NCBI RefSeq assembly: GCF_000236565.1
Contig: NZ_AHAM01000183.1
Location: forward strand, 1 to 57,878
Reading direction: 5' to 3'
DNA from: Mesorhizobium alhagi CCNWXJ12-2
Lineage (GTDB): Bacteria > Pseudomonadota > Alphaproteobacteria > Rhizobiales > Rhizobiaceae
DNA: 57,878 nt
Below, piece after piece: positions 26,000 through 36,023 of this stretch. Below the pieces are notes generated by a model that saw nothing but the letters and a program-made list of their open reading frames with translations, was not told where the DNA came from and ran no database searches. The position numbers and the translations under genes were made by a program. Each line of letters starts with the position of its first letter. The stretch's first letter is position 1.

Positions 26000-28900
26000 C
26001 TACCTCAACCTGCCGCCTGCATGCGCAAGCATGGTGTAGACCTTGCCCGTATCCGAGGTGAGGTAGGTTTGCGCGATGACGTTGTCGCGGTCGTTGCGCG
26101 AGACGTCTTTCAGAAGCTTCTCGAAATCGTCGCAATAGCGGTCGACCGCCGCGCGGAATTCGCCTTCCGTCTGGTACTTGCGGCGGATCTCGTCAAACGT
26201 CTGCTGGCCTTTCAGCGTGTAGAGCCGGCGCGTGAACACATCGCGTTCGCCGCGCCTGTAGCGATCCCACAGCTCGATCGACGCCTCGTGGTCGATCGCA
26301 CGCGCAATGTCGACCGACAGCGAGTTCAGCGATTCCACGACATGAGCGGGCGAGCGCGGATTGGTGGCGCCGCGCGGGGCAGTCTCTACCACGGCTGTCT
26401 GCGCGGCGTCCTCACGCGAAGCTCCGCTAAGCAGGTCGCGCACCCAGCCGCCGGGCTGCGTCGCACGGCCGTTTTCGCGCGGCCTCTGCGCGTCCGCCGG
26501 GCGCTCCGGCGCCTGTGCCGGAGCGGCGCGGCGCGGCGGTTCAGGGGCACGCGGCGCGGGCGTCTGCGGAACGGGACGCTGCGCCTGGCGGGGTTCTGAA
26601 ACGTCGACCGTGCGGCCGGATTTCGCAACGATATCCGACAGTTCCTTGAGCGCGTTGATCTGCTCCGTCACGGCGCGGCGGATAGCCGTCGTCGATTGCT
26701 TGGCTTCCTCGGGCATGTCGAGCACTCCGCGCTTCAGCTCTGCGCGGGTAGACTCCAGATCCTGCCGGATCGAGCCGGCGGTGCGCCGCATGTCCTCGGT
26801 CGCCTCGGCGAAACGCTTGGTCGCCGATTCCACCACCTCGGAGATGGCGGAGCGGATCTTGTCGGTCGAGGCGAGGGTGCGGTCCTCGGCCTTTTCCAGC
26901 GCCTTGCCGACCAGATCCTCGAAGGACTGCATGATACGCTCCAGGTCTTCCGACTTCTTGACCAGTCCGACGGCCAGATCCTCGAGCGAGGACTGTCTCT
27001 CCAGCGTATGCTCCAGGTTGCTCTGAGCCGAGCTCAACAGCTCCGACGCGCCGGCCAGAAGGCGGCTGTGCTCGTCGAACTTGGTGGCGATCGAAGCAAC
27101 TTCCTTCAGCGTGTTGGAAGACAGCTCGGTCAGGCGCGACGTGTTGGAATCGACGAGCCTTGCGGAACTTGCAAAGGTCATCGCAGCCTTTTCGGTGGTC
27201 GCGGCGAAGCTCTGCGTGCTGCCGGTCAGGCGTTCGTCGACGGCCGCCAGATTGCCTGCTGCCGCGTCGATCAGCGCCCCGAGCTGTGCGCTCGAATCGG
27301 TGAGCTTTCCGATCAGGCTGTTTACGCCGTCGGCGAGCGTCGAGCGTGCGCCCTCGACCGCCGATAGGGTCTCTGCCGTGCGGTTGGCGAGCGCATCGAC
27401 CAGAGACGCGTTCGACGCGCGCAGGCGTTCGGCGGCCTGTTCCGTCACCTGCTCGAGGCTCTTCTGCAGCTCGCTGCCGCCTTCGGCCAGGCGGTCGGCG
27501 AGCGGCCGGCCGGCTTCGTCGAGAATGCGGGTGATCTCGGCTGACCGTTCCGCCAGCATCGAGTTCAGTTCGCGTGTGTTGGCGCCGATGGTGCGTGCCG
27601 CGTCGTTCGTGCTCTGGCCGATATGCTGGCCTACGGCGGTGAACGTCTCGGCGATCACATTGGCGCGCGACACAAGCTGCGTCTCCGCCTGGTTGATCTG
27701 CTCGCTGAGCTTCTGGCCCATGGCCTCGGCGCTGTAGGCGAGGCGGTTTTCGACATCGGCGATATGCGTGCCGACCTTTGCGGCAGCCGCTTCGGCGCTG
27801 GAGGAAAGCCTGATCTCGGCATCCGCCACATGCTGGCCGACGCGTGCTGCGGCCGCCTCCGCGCCCTGCGCCAGCTTCTCGTCGGCGCCGGCGAGTGCTT
27901 CTTCGATGGCCTTGGCGCGTGCGTCCAACTCCTTCGAGGTCTGCAGCGCACGTGCAATGACGCGCTGTTCGGTGTTGGCGAACGCGTCGGCGATGCCGGC
28001 GGCATGCTGGCCGATCGTCGTCGAGCTCTCGCTGATCCGGGCGGCAAGCTGCTGGTCGGCGTCGGTGAAGACGCGGCCGATCTCGATCGCCCTGCCGGCA
28101 AGCGTGTCGGCGGTTTCTCCGACACGGGCGATAAGGCGCTGGTCGGCATCCTCGAATGTGCGGACGATCTCGATCGCACGCGACCCGATGGCTTCGGAGC
28201 CTTCGGAGATACGCGCGGCGAGCTTCTGGTCGGCTTGATCGAACACACCCCCGAGTTCAGCCGCGCGGGAACCGAGCGCCTCGGCCCCTTCGGCGATCCG
28301 GGCGGCAAGTTTCTCGTCGACCGCCTCGAATATATCTCCGAGTTCGGCTGCACGTGCGGCGAGCGCTTCGGCGGATTCGCCGATGCGCGCCCCGAGCCGC
28401 TGGTCTGCGTCGTCGAAGTTGCGCAGAATGTCTCCGGCGCGGGCGGCAAGCGTGGAGGCCGTTTCCACCGCGCGTGCGACCAGCCGCTGATCGGCCTGTT
28501 CGAACGTTCGGGCGATGTCGTCGGCGCGGGCGGATAGGCTCTCGGCCGTCTCGCCGGTGCGAGCGGCGAGGCGCTGGTCGGCTTCTTCGAACACCTTGCT
28601 GATGTCGTTGGCGCGGGCCAGAAGTGCCGCGGAAGTCTGCTCGGCGCGTTCGGCGATCTGCCGGTCTGCGTCGGTGAAGGCCTTGCCGGCCTCTTCGTGC
28701 AGCGCCGCCGTGACTTCGAGAACCTTTTCCCGCAGTGCGCCGGCAACGACGACTGCGCTTTTCTCCAGAACCAGGCGCACATTGTCGACGCCGTTCGAAA
28801 GCGCTCGCTCCATCGTTCCGGTACGTTCCTCGATGATGCCGGTCTGGCGCTGGAACGCTTCCTCGATCTTCTCGATATCGGCTGCGAGCGCGTCGGAGAA

Positions 28901-31900
28901 GACGTTGCTCTTGCCGGCTATGGTGTCGATGTGGCCCGAAATGGCCTGATCGATCTCGCGCCGTGCGGAAGCGAGCTTTTCAATATCCTCCTCAAGCGCA
29001 CGCGCAAGGGCGTCGCGGCCTTCGGCGAGCTTGCCGACATGCGCCGCCACGACCTCGTCGATGCCGGCGCGGCTCTGGGCAACCTTCTGCAGGTCGGCTT
29101 CGAGCGCCCGCGACAGGATGTTGCGGCCTTCGGCGAGCTTCTCCACCTGTCCGGCGACCAGTCCATCGATGCCGGCGCGGCTTTCGGCCAGCTTGTTCAG
29201 ATCGGCTTCGAGCGCGCGCCGCAGGATGTCGCGGCCCTCGGCGAGCTTCTCCACCTGTCCGGCGACGAGCCCGTCTATGCCGGCGCGGCTTTCGGCCAGT
29301 TTGTTCAGATCGTCCTGCAGGCGGCGCGAAAGCATCTCGCGGCCTTCGACGAACCTTTGGGCATGGCCGGCCAGCAATTCGTCGACGCTGGAGAGATCCT
29401 CCTCCAGCGCCCGCTTGAGCGTTTCGCGGCCCTGCGCGAGCTTTTCCGCCTGGCCGGCGACAAGTCCGTCGATGCTGGCGAAATCGTCTTCGAGCGCCTG
29501 CGACAGCACACCGCGATCCTGCGCGATCTTCTCCATCTGCGCCTTGACCAGGCCGTCGATGCTGGCGAGGTCGGCTTCCAGCGCCTGCGAAAGGATGTTG
29601 CGCCCCTCGGCCAGCTTGCCGATGTGGCCGGCGACGATCTCGTCGATGCCCGCGCGGGTCTCGGCGACTTTCTGCAAGTCTGCTTCCAGTGCTTGCGACA
29701 GCAGGTTGCGGCCTTCCGTGATCTTCTCGACCTGGCCGGCGACCATGCCCTCGACCCTTGCGATGTCGTCTTCGAGCGCCTGCGACAGGATTTGTCTGCC
29801 TTCGGCGATCCGTTCGACCTGGTTGGCGACGAGACCGTCGATGTTGGACCGGACTTCCGAAAGCCTGTTGAGATCGGCTTCGAGCGCGCGGCGCAGGATA
29901 TCGCGGCCTTCGGCCAGCTTTTCGACCTGGCCGGCGACCAAGCCGTCGATGCCCGAGCGGCTTTCCTGCAGTTTGCTGAGATCGGATTCCAGGGCGCGCG
30001 ACAGGATGCTGCGGCCTTCGACCAGCTTGCCGATATGGCTGGTGACCATTTCGTCAATGCCGGCGCGGGTTTGCGCCAGTTTCTGCGAATCTTCCGTGAG
30101 CGCGCGAGCGAGGCTGTTGCGGCCTTCCGCAAGCCTCTCCAGTTGGCTTCCGAGTTCGGCGTCTATCGTGGCGCGCTGTTCGTTGATCTTGCGCAGATCC
30201 TCTTCCAGAGCACGCGAGATCATCTCGCGGCCTTCGGCCAGCTTGTGCACCTGCGCGCCCACAGCCTGATCAATATCCGCGCGGCTTTCGACGAATTTCG
30301 CCAGATCGGCATGGATCGCTTCCGCCATGCGGTCGCGACTCTCGGCAAGTCGGCGCGAATTCTCTTCGACGGCCTGTTCGATGCCGGCGCGGGCTTCGCC
30401 CAGCCGCTCGATATCGGCGTCGAACGCGCGAGACACCACATTGCCCGCCTGTTCCAGCCGCCCGGCGAAATCGCCCGCGCGCGCTTCGAGCATGGAGGAG
30501 GTCGAAGTGACGATCTCGGCCATCTCGGCGCCGATCCGCTCGCGGCCCTGTTCGATCAGGTCGGACAGGTTCTGCTTGCCGTCGCTGAAGGTGGTGGCGA
30601 TGTCGCGGGCCCGCTCGACCAGTGTGTCGTTTATCTGGCGGGCGCGGGCCTCGAGCGCCGCGTTGAGCTTCTGCGTGCCGAGATCGAGCGCTTCGGCCCG
30701 GGTGTTGAATTCGCTGATCAGTCCCTGGCCTCGTTCGGCAAGTGTGCGTTCGATGCCTTGGAGGCTGGCCTCAAGGTCGGCGTTCAGCGATTTGGCCGCG
30801 CCGCCGAGCAGCGAAACCATTCCGGAGGTGCGCTCGTCCAGGAGATCGCTCAACGAGCGCGTCACTTCGTCGGAAGTCTGTGTGAGCTTGGCGATGCGCG
30901 TGTCGAGCAGGCTGGCGAATGCCTCGCCCGACGTCGAAATGCGGTCGCTGATCGTGTGCAGACGGCTGTCGAGCGAATCGAAGATCGACATGCCGCTCTC
31001 ATTGATGCGGTCGATCAGCGTGTCGCCGGAATTGGAGATCGTCATCGTCAGTTGCGTCGACGCGCCAAGAATGCTGTCGCGTATGGAATCGCTTGCCGAG
31101 CCGAGCTGATCCTTCAGCGTCTCGTGCGCGCCGGCGATCGAGGCGCGGACGCGCTCCGCGTGGGTCACGACGGCTTCGCGCTCGCTGCCCAACCCGTCGA
31201 CCAGCGAGCGGATGCGGGCCTCGTTCTCGGTATAGGAGCGTTCGATCTGGTTGACTTCGGTATGGACCAGCGTTTCCAGCTCGACGGCGCGCGCGAGTGT
31301 GCGCTCGATTCCTTCGCCCATCGCCGCAACTTCGCGGCGCACGGCCTGTCCGACCGTCATGACGCGGTCTTGCGCCATGTTCTCTGGCTCAGCCAGGCGG
31401 AAGGCGACTTCGGTCATGGATTGCGCGGCGAGCCGCATGTCCTGGGCGCGCCGGATCATCACCGCGAAACCCCAGAACAGGATGACCGGAACGATCGTGG
31501 CGACAGCCAGCAGGATGGCGTTCGGCGTCGCGACGAGCTGCTCGACCGAACGGATATCCAGAAGGTTCGGCGTCAACATACGGCCAAACAGCACGCCGCC
31601 GGCGATCCACAGAAGCGACAGGACCGCCACCACCCAATAGATGGCGTTGGACGAACGGCGGTTCATTCCTTGCAGAAGACTGCGGTAGTCCTTCTGGCGA
31701 TCGTCATTGGCGGGCGCAAAACCGTTCGGCTGGTCGGTCCGGTTCGTCTGGCTCGGCTGGTCGCCGGCGGGACGAAACCAGGTTGCATGCGGGATGTCCT
31801 CATTTGCCGGTTCTGGGGTGGACGTCGACGCCGCGTCATTGGCGGCTGCCTGGGCGTTGCTTTCGGCGCGGCCTTCGCGCGCGAGCTCGTCGGCTGCCTG

Positions 31901-32044
31901 CGAAATCTGTGCTTCCAGATCCTCCATCGATGCCGCGATATCGAGATCGTCCGCTCCGGCGCTCAAGTCGAAATCAAGCGCCTCTTCAAGTTCCCTGGCA
32001 ACGTCGCTGTCAAAGTTCTTGGTTGTAGTGGGTTTTTTCGCCAT
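26000..32044 (-). CDS. gpr: Giant repeat/coiled-coil membrane protein, growth pole ring (GPR/RgsE)-like
   Basis: The 2014-residue protein has an acidic N-terminal region (1-130), two membrane helices (about 134-155 and 174-196), and then about 1600 residues of almost unbroken helix. Repeats of 36 residues (typical core [19 protein letters not shown]) fill about 541-1033. Repeats of 29 residues (typical core EEADQRLAARTGETAE) fill about 1119-1362. A Pro-rich linker follows (about 1815-1865), then a conserved C-terminal domain (about 1895-2014, with IELWDRYRRGERDVFTRRLY). The layout and size match the Agrobacterium growth pole ring protein and Sinorhizobium RgsE, which organise unipolar growth in Hyphomicrobiales. 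Automatic labels such as 'apolipoprotein' or 'kinesin' would reflect helix composition only. Identity by homology is inferred, not computed. Confidence 0.85.
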   Translation of the reverse strand: MAKKPTTTKNFDSDVARELEEALDFDLSAGADDLDIAASMEDLEAQISQAADELAREGRAESNAQAAANDAASTSTPEPANEDIPHATWFRPAGDQPSQTNRTDQPNGFAPANDDRQKDYRSLLQGMNRRSSNAIYWVVAVLSLLWIAGGVLFGRMLTPNLLDIRSVEQLVATPNAILLAVATIVPVILFWGFAVMIRRAQDMRLAAQSMTEVAFRLAEPENMAQDRVMTVGQAVRREVAAMGEGIERTLARAVELETLVHTEVNQIERSYTENEARIRSLVDGLGSEREAVVTHAERVRASIAGAHETLKDQLGSASDSIRDSILGASTQLTMTISNSGDTLIDRINESGMSIFDSLDSRLHTISDRISTSGEAFASLLDTRIAKLTQTSDEVTRSLSDLLDERTSGMVSLLGGAAKSLNADLEASLQGIERTLAERGQGLISEFNTRAEALDLGTQKLNAALEARARQINDTLVERARDIATTFSDGKQNLSDLIEQGRERIGAEMAEIVTSTSSMLEARAGDFAGRLEQAGNVVSRAFDADIERLGEARAGIEQAVEENSRRLAESRDRMAEAIHADLAKFVESRADIDQAVGAQVHKLAEGREMISRALEEDLRKINEQRATIDAELGSQLERLAEGRNSLARALTEDSQKLAQTRAGIDEMVTSHIGKLVEGRSILSRALESDLSKLQESRSGIDGLVAGQVEKLAEGRDILRRALEADLNRLSEVRSNIDGLVANQVERIAEGRQILSQALEDDIARVEGMVAGQVEKITEGRNLLSQALEADLQKVAETRAGIDEIVAGHIGKLAEGRNILSQALEADLASIDGLVKAQMEKIAQDRGVLSQALEDDFASIDGLVAGQAEKLAQGRETLKRALEEDLSSVDELLAGHAQRFVEGREMLSRRLQDDLNKLAESRAGIDGLVAGQVEKLAEGRDILRRALEADLNKLAESRAGIDGLVAGQVEKLAEGRNILSRALEADLQKVAQSRAGIDEVVAAHVGKLAEGRDALARALEEDIEKLASARREIDQAISGHIDTIAGKSNVFSDALAADIEKIEEAFQRQTGIIEERTGTMERALSNGVDNVRLVLEKSAVVVAGALREKVLEVTAALHEEAGKAFTDADRQIAERAEQTSAALLARANDISKVFEEADQRLAARTGETAESLSARADDIARTFEQADQRLVARAVETASTLAARAGDILRNFDDADQRLGARIGESAEALAARAAELGDIFEAVDEKLAARIAEGAEALGSRAAELGGVFDQADQKLAARISEGSEAIGSRAIEIVRTFEDADQRLIARVGETADTLAGRAIEIGRVFTDADQQLAARISESSTTIGQHAAGIADAFANTEQRVIARALQTSKELDARAKAIEEALAGADEKLAQGAEAAAARVGQHVADAEIRLSSSAEAAAAKVGTHIADVENRLAYSAEAMGQKLSEQINQAETQLVSRANVIAETFTAVGQHIGQSTNDAARTIGANTRELNSMLAERSAEITRILDEAGRPLADRLAEGGSELQKSLEQVTEQAAERLRASNASLVDALANRTAETLSAVEGARSTLADGVNSLIGKLTDSSAQLGALIDAAAGNLAAVDERLTGSTQSFAATTEKAAMTFASSARLVDSNTSRLTELSSNTLKEVASIATKFDEHSRLLAGASELLSSAQSNLEHTLERQSSLEDLAVGLVKKSEDLERIMQSFEDLVGKALEKAEDRTLASTDKIRSAISEVVESATKRFAEATEDMRRTAGSIRQDLESTRAELKRGVLDMPEEAKQSTTAIRRAVTEQINALKELSDIVAKSGRTVDVSEPRQAQRPVPQTPAPRAPEPPRRAAPAQAPERPADAQRPRENGRATQPGGWVRDLLSGASREDAAQTAVVETAPRGATNPRSPAHVVESLNSLSVDIARAIDHEASIELWDRYRRGERDVFTRRLYTLKGQQTFDEIRRKYQTEGEFRAAVDRYCDDFEKLLKDVSRNDRDNVIAQTYLTSDTGKVYTMLAHAGGRLR
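27960..28690 (-). repeat. Coding array of 29-residue helical repeats
   Basis: About eight 87-bp units encode a motif of the form xxADQRLxARxxExAxxLxxRA ending in Phe or Leu. The Asp-Gln-Arg-Leu and Ala-Arg positions are nearly invariant and the rest varies. The units drift at the downstream end of the protein into the weaker SSAEAAAAKVGTHIAD type. Confidence 0.85.
28946..30424 (-). repeat. Coding array of 36-residue helical repeats with 29-residue variants
   Basis: About fourteen units encode a motif around [19 protein letters not shown]. Full units are 36 residues (108 bp). Several units lack KLAESRAG-like residues and are 29 long, exactly one heptad shorter. Two neighbouring units near 29090-29300 are almost identical in sequence, pointing to recent duplication. 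Confidence 0.85.
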
Positions 32045-32187
32045 GCCGCCATTACCCTGTACTGATGTCGCGGAAATGCCGGATTCCCGGCTCTTTTTGC
32101 TCGCAAGCGAGGCCTATTATGGACGTTCCGTATCGTACTGGCACAGTCCGGTAAAGGAAGCTTGAATCGGCCCCGATGCGTAAAAGT

Positions 32188-32203
32188 TTAAACATAGGGT
32201 TAA
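32188..32203. promoter_or_regulatory. CtrA-like motif between the GPR-like and HPt genes
   Basis: Two TTAA half-sites are separated by eight bases (consensus spacing is seven), within TTTAAACATAGGGTTAAC. The match is imperfect. It would make sense for a cell-cycle-controlled growth gene but needs binding data. Confidence 0.35.
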
Positions 32204-32260
32204 CGAAGCCACGATTCCGGCGGCTTTGCGGCGGAATTGCGAGCTCCACACATTAACGCG

Positions 32261-32269
32261 TTATCCACA
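32261..32269 (+). promoter_or_regulatory. Perfect DnaA box
   Basis: TTATCCACA matches the DnaA consensus exactly. It is the only such box I noticed in this divergent region. A single box suggests transcriptional control by DnaA rather than an origin. Confidence 0.55.
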
Positions 32270-32327
32270 ATGATCGGAATAGGCTGCGGTCAGATCCGAC
32301 GCGAACATGAATTTCAGGAATCCTGAA

Positions 32328-32702
32328 ATGGCACTGCCCGATGCCGCCGCCATGGCGTTTTCGATGCCCGGCGGCGAAAGCTGCGGCCAGGCGCGCTCGC
32401 GCCCGGTCGATCTGGTTCATCTTGCGCGCCAGACAATGGGAGACCGGGCGCTGGAGCAGGAGGTCCTCGCTCTTTTCGTCCAGCAGGCGACACTGGTCCG
32501 CGACCAGATCGTTGCCGCCAGCACTATCGAGCGGCTTCGTCTCGCCCATGGCCTTATCGGCTCGGCGCGCGGGATCGGCGCGTTCGCCATCGCCGATTGC
32601 GCCGTCGAGATCGAACGCAGCCCCGATGACCGGCAGGTGCTCAAACGCCTGGCCGGCCTGATCGACGAAATGCGCGATTTCATCGCCGCCATCGGCCGCT
32701 GA
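32328..32702 (+). CDS. HPt (histidine phosphotransfer) domain protein
   Basis: This protein of about 124 residues has a short N-terminal extension followed by a helical HPt domain. The phosphorylatable His is in LAHGLIGSARGIGAFAIADC; the usual HxLKGS pattern reads HGLIGS, so the conserved Lys is Ile. It has no kinase or receiver. HPt proteins relay phosphate between hybrid kinases and regulators; the partner is unknown. It is transcribed divergently from the GPR-like gene. AGGA seven bases upstream supports this ATG over one seven codons earlier. Confidence 0.8.
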   Translation: MALPDAAAMAFSMPGGESCGQARSRPVDLVHLARQTMGDRALEQEVLALFVQQATLVRDQIVAASTIERLRLAHGLIGSARGIGAFAIADCAVEIERSPDDRQVLKRLAGLIDEMRDFIAAIGR

Positions 32703-32817
32703 GGCCACATTGCCCACGGCTTGATAAGGGTTGCACCACGGCGTGGCGCGTTTGCGCCGCAGTTGACTTGGCCGGCGGAGTGATTATCTCGGCTGATGAT
32801 ACCTCCCAGGATTTGTG

Positions 32818-33138
32818 ATGACCAAGCTTTCCTTCGTCGCCTTTGACGGCACCCGTTTCGATGTCGATGCCGAAAACGGCTCCACCGTCATGGAAAACGC
32901 GATCCGCAACGCGGTTCCCGGCATCGAGGCCGAATGCGGCGGCGCCTGCGCCTGCGCGACATGCCACGTCTATGTCGACGAGGAATGGACCGGAGTGGTC
33001 GGCGAACCGGAAGCCATGGAAGAAGACATGCTCGATTTCGCCTACGAGGTTCAGCCCAATTCGCGGCTTTCCTGCCAGATCAAGGTGCGTGACGAGCTGG
33101 ACGGGCTTGTGGTTCGCGTTCCGGAGCGGCAAGGCTAG
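32818..33138 (+). CDS. 2Fe-2S ferredoxin
   Basis: The 106-residue adrenodoxin-type ferredoxin has iron-sulfur ligands in [13 protein letters not shown] and a last Cys in RLSCQIKV. It carries single electrons, plausibly from the reductase encoded 43 bases downstream. The ATG follows AGGA by six bases; an adjacent GTG adds one residue. The acidic [13 protein letters not shown] stretch is the usual partner-docking surface. Confidence 0.93.
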   Translation: MTKLSFVAFDGTRFDVDAENGSTVMENAIRNAVPGIEAECGGACACATCHVYVDEEWTGVVGEPEAMEEDMLDFAYEVQPNSRLSCQIKVRDELDGLVVRVPERQG

Positions 33139-33153
33139 GCGGCCGGCGGATAG

Positions 33154-34206
<1,053 letters not shown>

Positions 34207-34225
34207 ATAGGGCTCGCTGAAGGGG

Positions 34226-34846
34226 TTAGCCCGGCAGGCGGCCGTCCCCGATCCGTTCGAGGCGGTACTTCAGCAGCCTGAGGATGCGGCTCTCGAAGTT
34301 CATGCCTTCGATGCGGTCGAACTCGACCTGCGCCCTGTCGTGCTTATCGAGCAATTTGGTCGTTATCGCCTTGGCTTTTGCCGCCAGGATCTGGCAGTTC
34401 TTCTGTCTGTAAAGGCCTTTCAGCGCCTCTTCCATCTCGCGGGCATGGTTCTTGGCGATGATGACATGGCTCTCCTCGTGGCGCTTGATGTCCGACGAAA
34501 GCGTGTCCCAGATCAGCCGCACATCCTGCTCTGCCTTCTTGCTGCGCCGCCATCTGGGCAGGATCACCCTGGCCTTGACCGACACATTCGCCTGCCTGAT
34601 CTCGCAGGAGCCGTTCTTGCCTTCGGCATAGCCGAGGCGCGTCGTGAACTCCATCCGGGTAGCGCCCGGATGGCGTTTAAGGGAGTTCTTCAGCTGCGGG
34701 CCGCGCTTCGACAATTGCGATTCTATCTCGTCCAGCGTGCTGCCGCCGATAGAGAAATAGCTGTAGCTCTTGGACAGGCTGGCGCTTTGCGCCGGGGGTA
34801 TTGCGCAAAGAAGGAGCGACAGGATGAGAAGCGTTTTCTTGTTCAT
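34226..34846 (-). CDS. DUF922 secreted zinc-protease-like protein
   Basis: The 206-residue protein has a signal peptide (TLLILSLLLCAIPPAQSA). Residues near 135 read KRHEESHVIIAKNHAREME, containing the zinc-binding HExxH. That is the DUF922 pattern, a predicted periplasmic metallopeptidase family without a proven substrate. Two Cys (SCEIRQ and NCQILAAK) could form a disulfide. It converges with the ferredoxin reductase gene, and the gap is only 19 bases. Confidence 0.85.
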   Translation of the reverse strand: MNKKTLLILSLLLCAIPPAQSASLSKSYSYFSIGGSTLDEIESQLSKRGPQLKNSLKRHPGATRMEFTTRLGYAEGKNGSCEIRQANVSVKARVILPRWRRSKKAEQDVRLIWDTLSSDIKRHEESHVIIAKNHAREMEEALKGLYRQKNCQILAAKAKAITTKLLDKHDRAQVEFDRIEGMNFESRILRLLKYRLERIGDGRLPG

Positions 34847-34942
34847 GTTGCCTCACGCCACACCTTGCTTTACGGGCGTGCTCTGCGCAACGGAAAATCG
34901 ACGGCCCGCGATTGGCCGCCGGCCGTTGCGGTGCATTATATC

Positions 34943-34949
34943 GAGGTGA
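34943..34949 (+). promoter_or_regulatory. Shine-Dalgarno that sets a TTG start for folK
   Basis: GAGGTGA lies four bases before a TTG codon. No ATG at a sensible position has a comparable site, and the family N-terminus begins right after this TTG. Confidence 0.65.
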
Positions 34950-34953
34950 CGAT

Positions 34954-35469
34954 TTGTCCGGCCACAATAGAGAGCGCGTCTATCTCAGCCTGGGCGGAAA
35001 CCTCGGCGACCCGGCCCAGTCCATGGGCGCGGCGCTGCGGATCCTCGACGCCGACCCACTGACCGAAATCATTGCCGTGTCGTCGCTCTACCGCACGCCG
35101 CCCTGGGGTAAGACCGACCAGCCCGATTTCCTCAACGCCGCCGCCGAGATCGAAACGGGCCTCGCGCCGCGCGAGCTTCTCGACCTTTGCCTGGAGGCCG
35201 AGCGCAAGTTGAAACGTGTGCGCCAGGAGCGCTGGGGGCCGCGGCTTGTCGATATCGACATTCTGGTTTTCGGCGACCGGCGCATCAATGAAGCCGGGCT
35301 CGACATACCCCATCCGCGGATGCTCGAACGCGCCTTCGTGCTCGTGCCTCTGGCCGAGATCGCCCCCGATTACACGGTCGGCGGCGTCAGCCTCACCGAG
35401 CATCTCGGCAATATCGATCGCGCCGGCATCGAAAAGCTGCCTTCCGGCGGCGATTGGTGGAAGAGCTAA
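34954..35469 (+). CDS. folK: 2-amino-4-hydroxy-6-hydroxymethyldihydropteridine pyrophosphokinase
   Basis: The enzyme transfers pyrophosphate to hydroxymethyl-dihydropterin in folate synthesis. The 171-residue product shows YLSLGGNLGDP at the N-terminus and the metal-binding RWGPRLVDIDILVFGD segment, followed by IPHPRMLERAFVLVPLAEIAP. A TTG start with a strong ribosome site fits the family N-terminus. The folB and folP genes are not visible beside it. Its TAA stop overlaps the stop of the converging DUF924 gene. Confidence 0.93.
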   Translation: MSGHNRERVYLSLGGNLGDPAQSMGAALRILDADPLTEIIAVSSLYRTPPWGKTDQPDFLNAAAEIETGLAPRELLDLCLEAERKLKRVRQERWGPRLVDIDILVFGDRRINEAGLDIPHPRMLERAFVLVPLAEIAPDYTVGGVSLTEHLGNIDRAGIEKLPSGGDWWKS

Positions 35470-36014
35470 CCGGCAAACCCGCCGCTATCGAGAAATGCCT
35501 GCTCCTCGGGCGTGGTTTGCCGTCCAAGCATCGGGTTGCGATGCGGAAACCGTCCGAAACGCTCGATGATGGCGTGGTGATCGAGTGCATATTCCAGGTA
35601 TTTCTCTGCGCGCGCCCTGGTTATCTCGACTGAGAATTCCTGGTCTTCCATGTGCTCCGAGTGTTCGAACGGCAGATAAAAGAAGACCCGCATCTCCTCA
35701 TCGAATTCCATGTCGAACCCGGCGTCGATGGCCTTCCTCGCAAAATGCCGGGCCAGCGGGTCGGTGGCGTACATGTGCCCGGTGCCGCGGAAACAGTTGC
35801 GCGGCAATTGGTCGAGCAGGATCATCAGCGCAAGCGCACCTTCGGCATTGTCGGCCCAGTGGTCGCACTGGCGGCGCGCTGCGGCCATATGCCGGTCCAG
35901 GAAGCGGCCGCGAAACTCCGCGTCGAACGACTCGTCCTTGAAGAACCAGCGGTCGGGACCCGCTTCACGCCAGAATGCTACGATCTCGGCCGGGCCGGCT
36001 TCACTGTCCTTCAT
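35466..36014 (-). CDS. DUF924 family protein
   Basis: This 182-residue cytoplasmic helical protein matches DUF924 (YPO-type, tetratricopeptide-like fold): FWREAGPDRWFFKDESFDAE at the N-terminus, LALMILLDQLPRNCFRGT in the middle, and HRNPMLGRQTTPEEQAFL at the C-terminus. The function is unknown. It lies ten bases downstream of the CPA2 antiporter gene on the same strand, so the two may form an operon. Confidence 0.88.
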   Translation of the reverse strand: MKDSEAGPAEIVAFWREAGPDRWFFKDESFDAEFRGRFLDRHMAAARRQCDHWADNAEGALALMILLDQLPRNCFRGTGHMYATDPLARHFARKAIDAGFDMEFDEEMRVFFYLPFEHSEHMEDQEFSVEITRARAEKYLEYALDHHAIIERFGRFPHRNPMLGRQTTPEEQAFLDSGGFAG

Positions 36015-36023
36015 GGGTCCACC

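Noticed and set aside
32045-32327. Replication origin
   Set aside because: One DnaA box without a cluster, an AT-rich unwinding element or origin-type neighbours.
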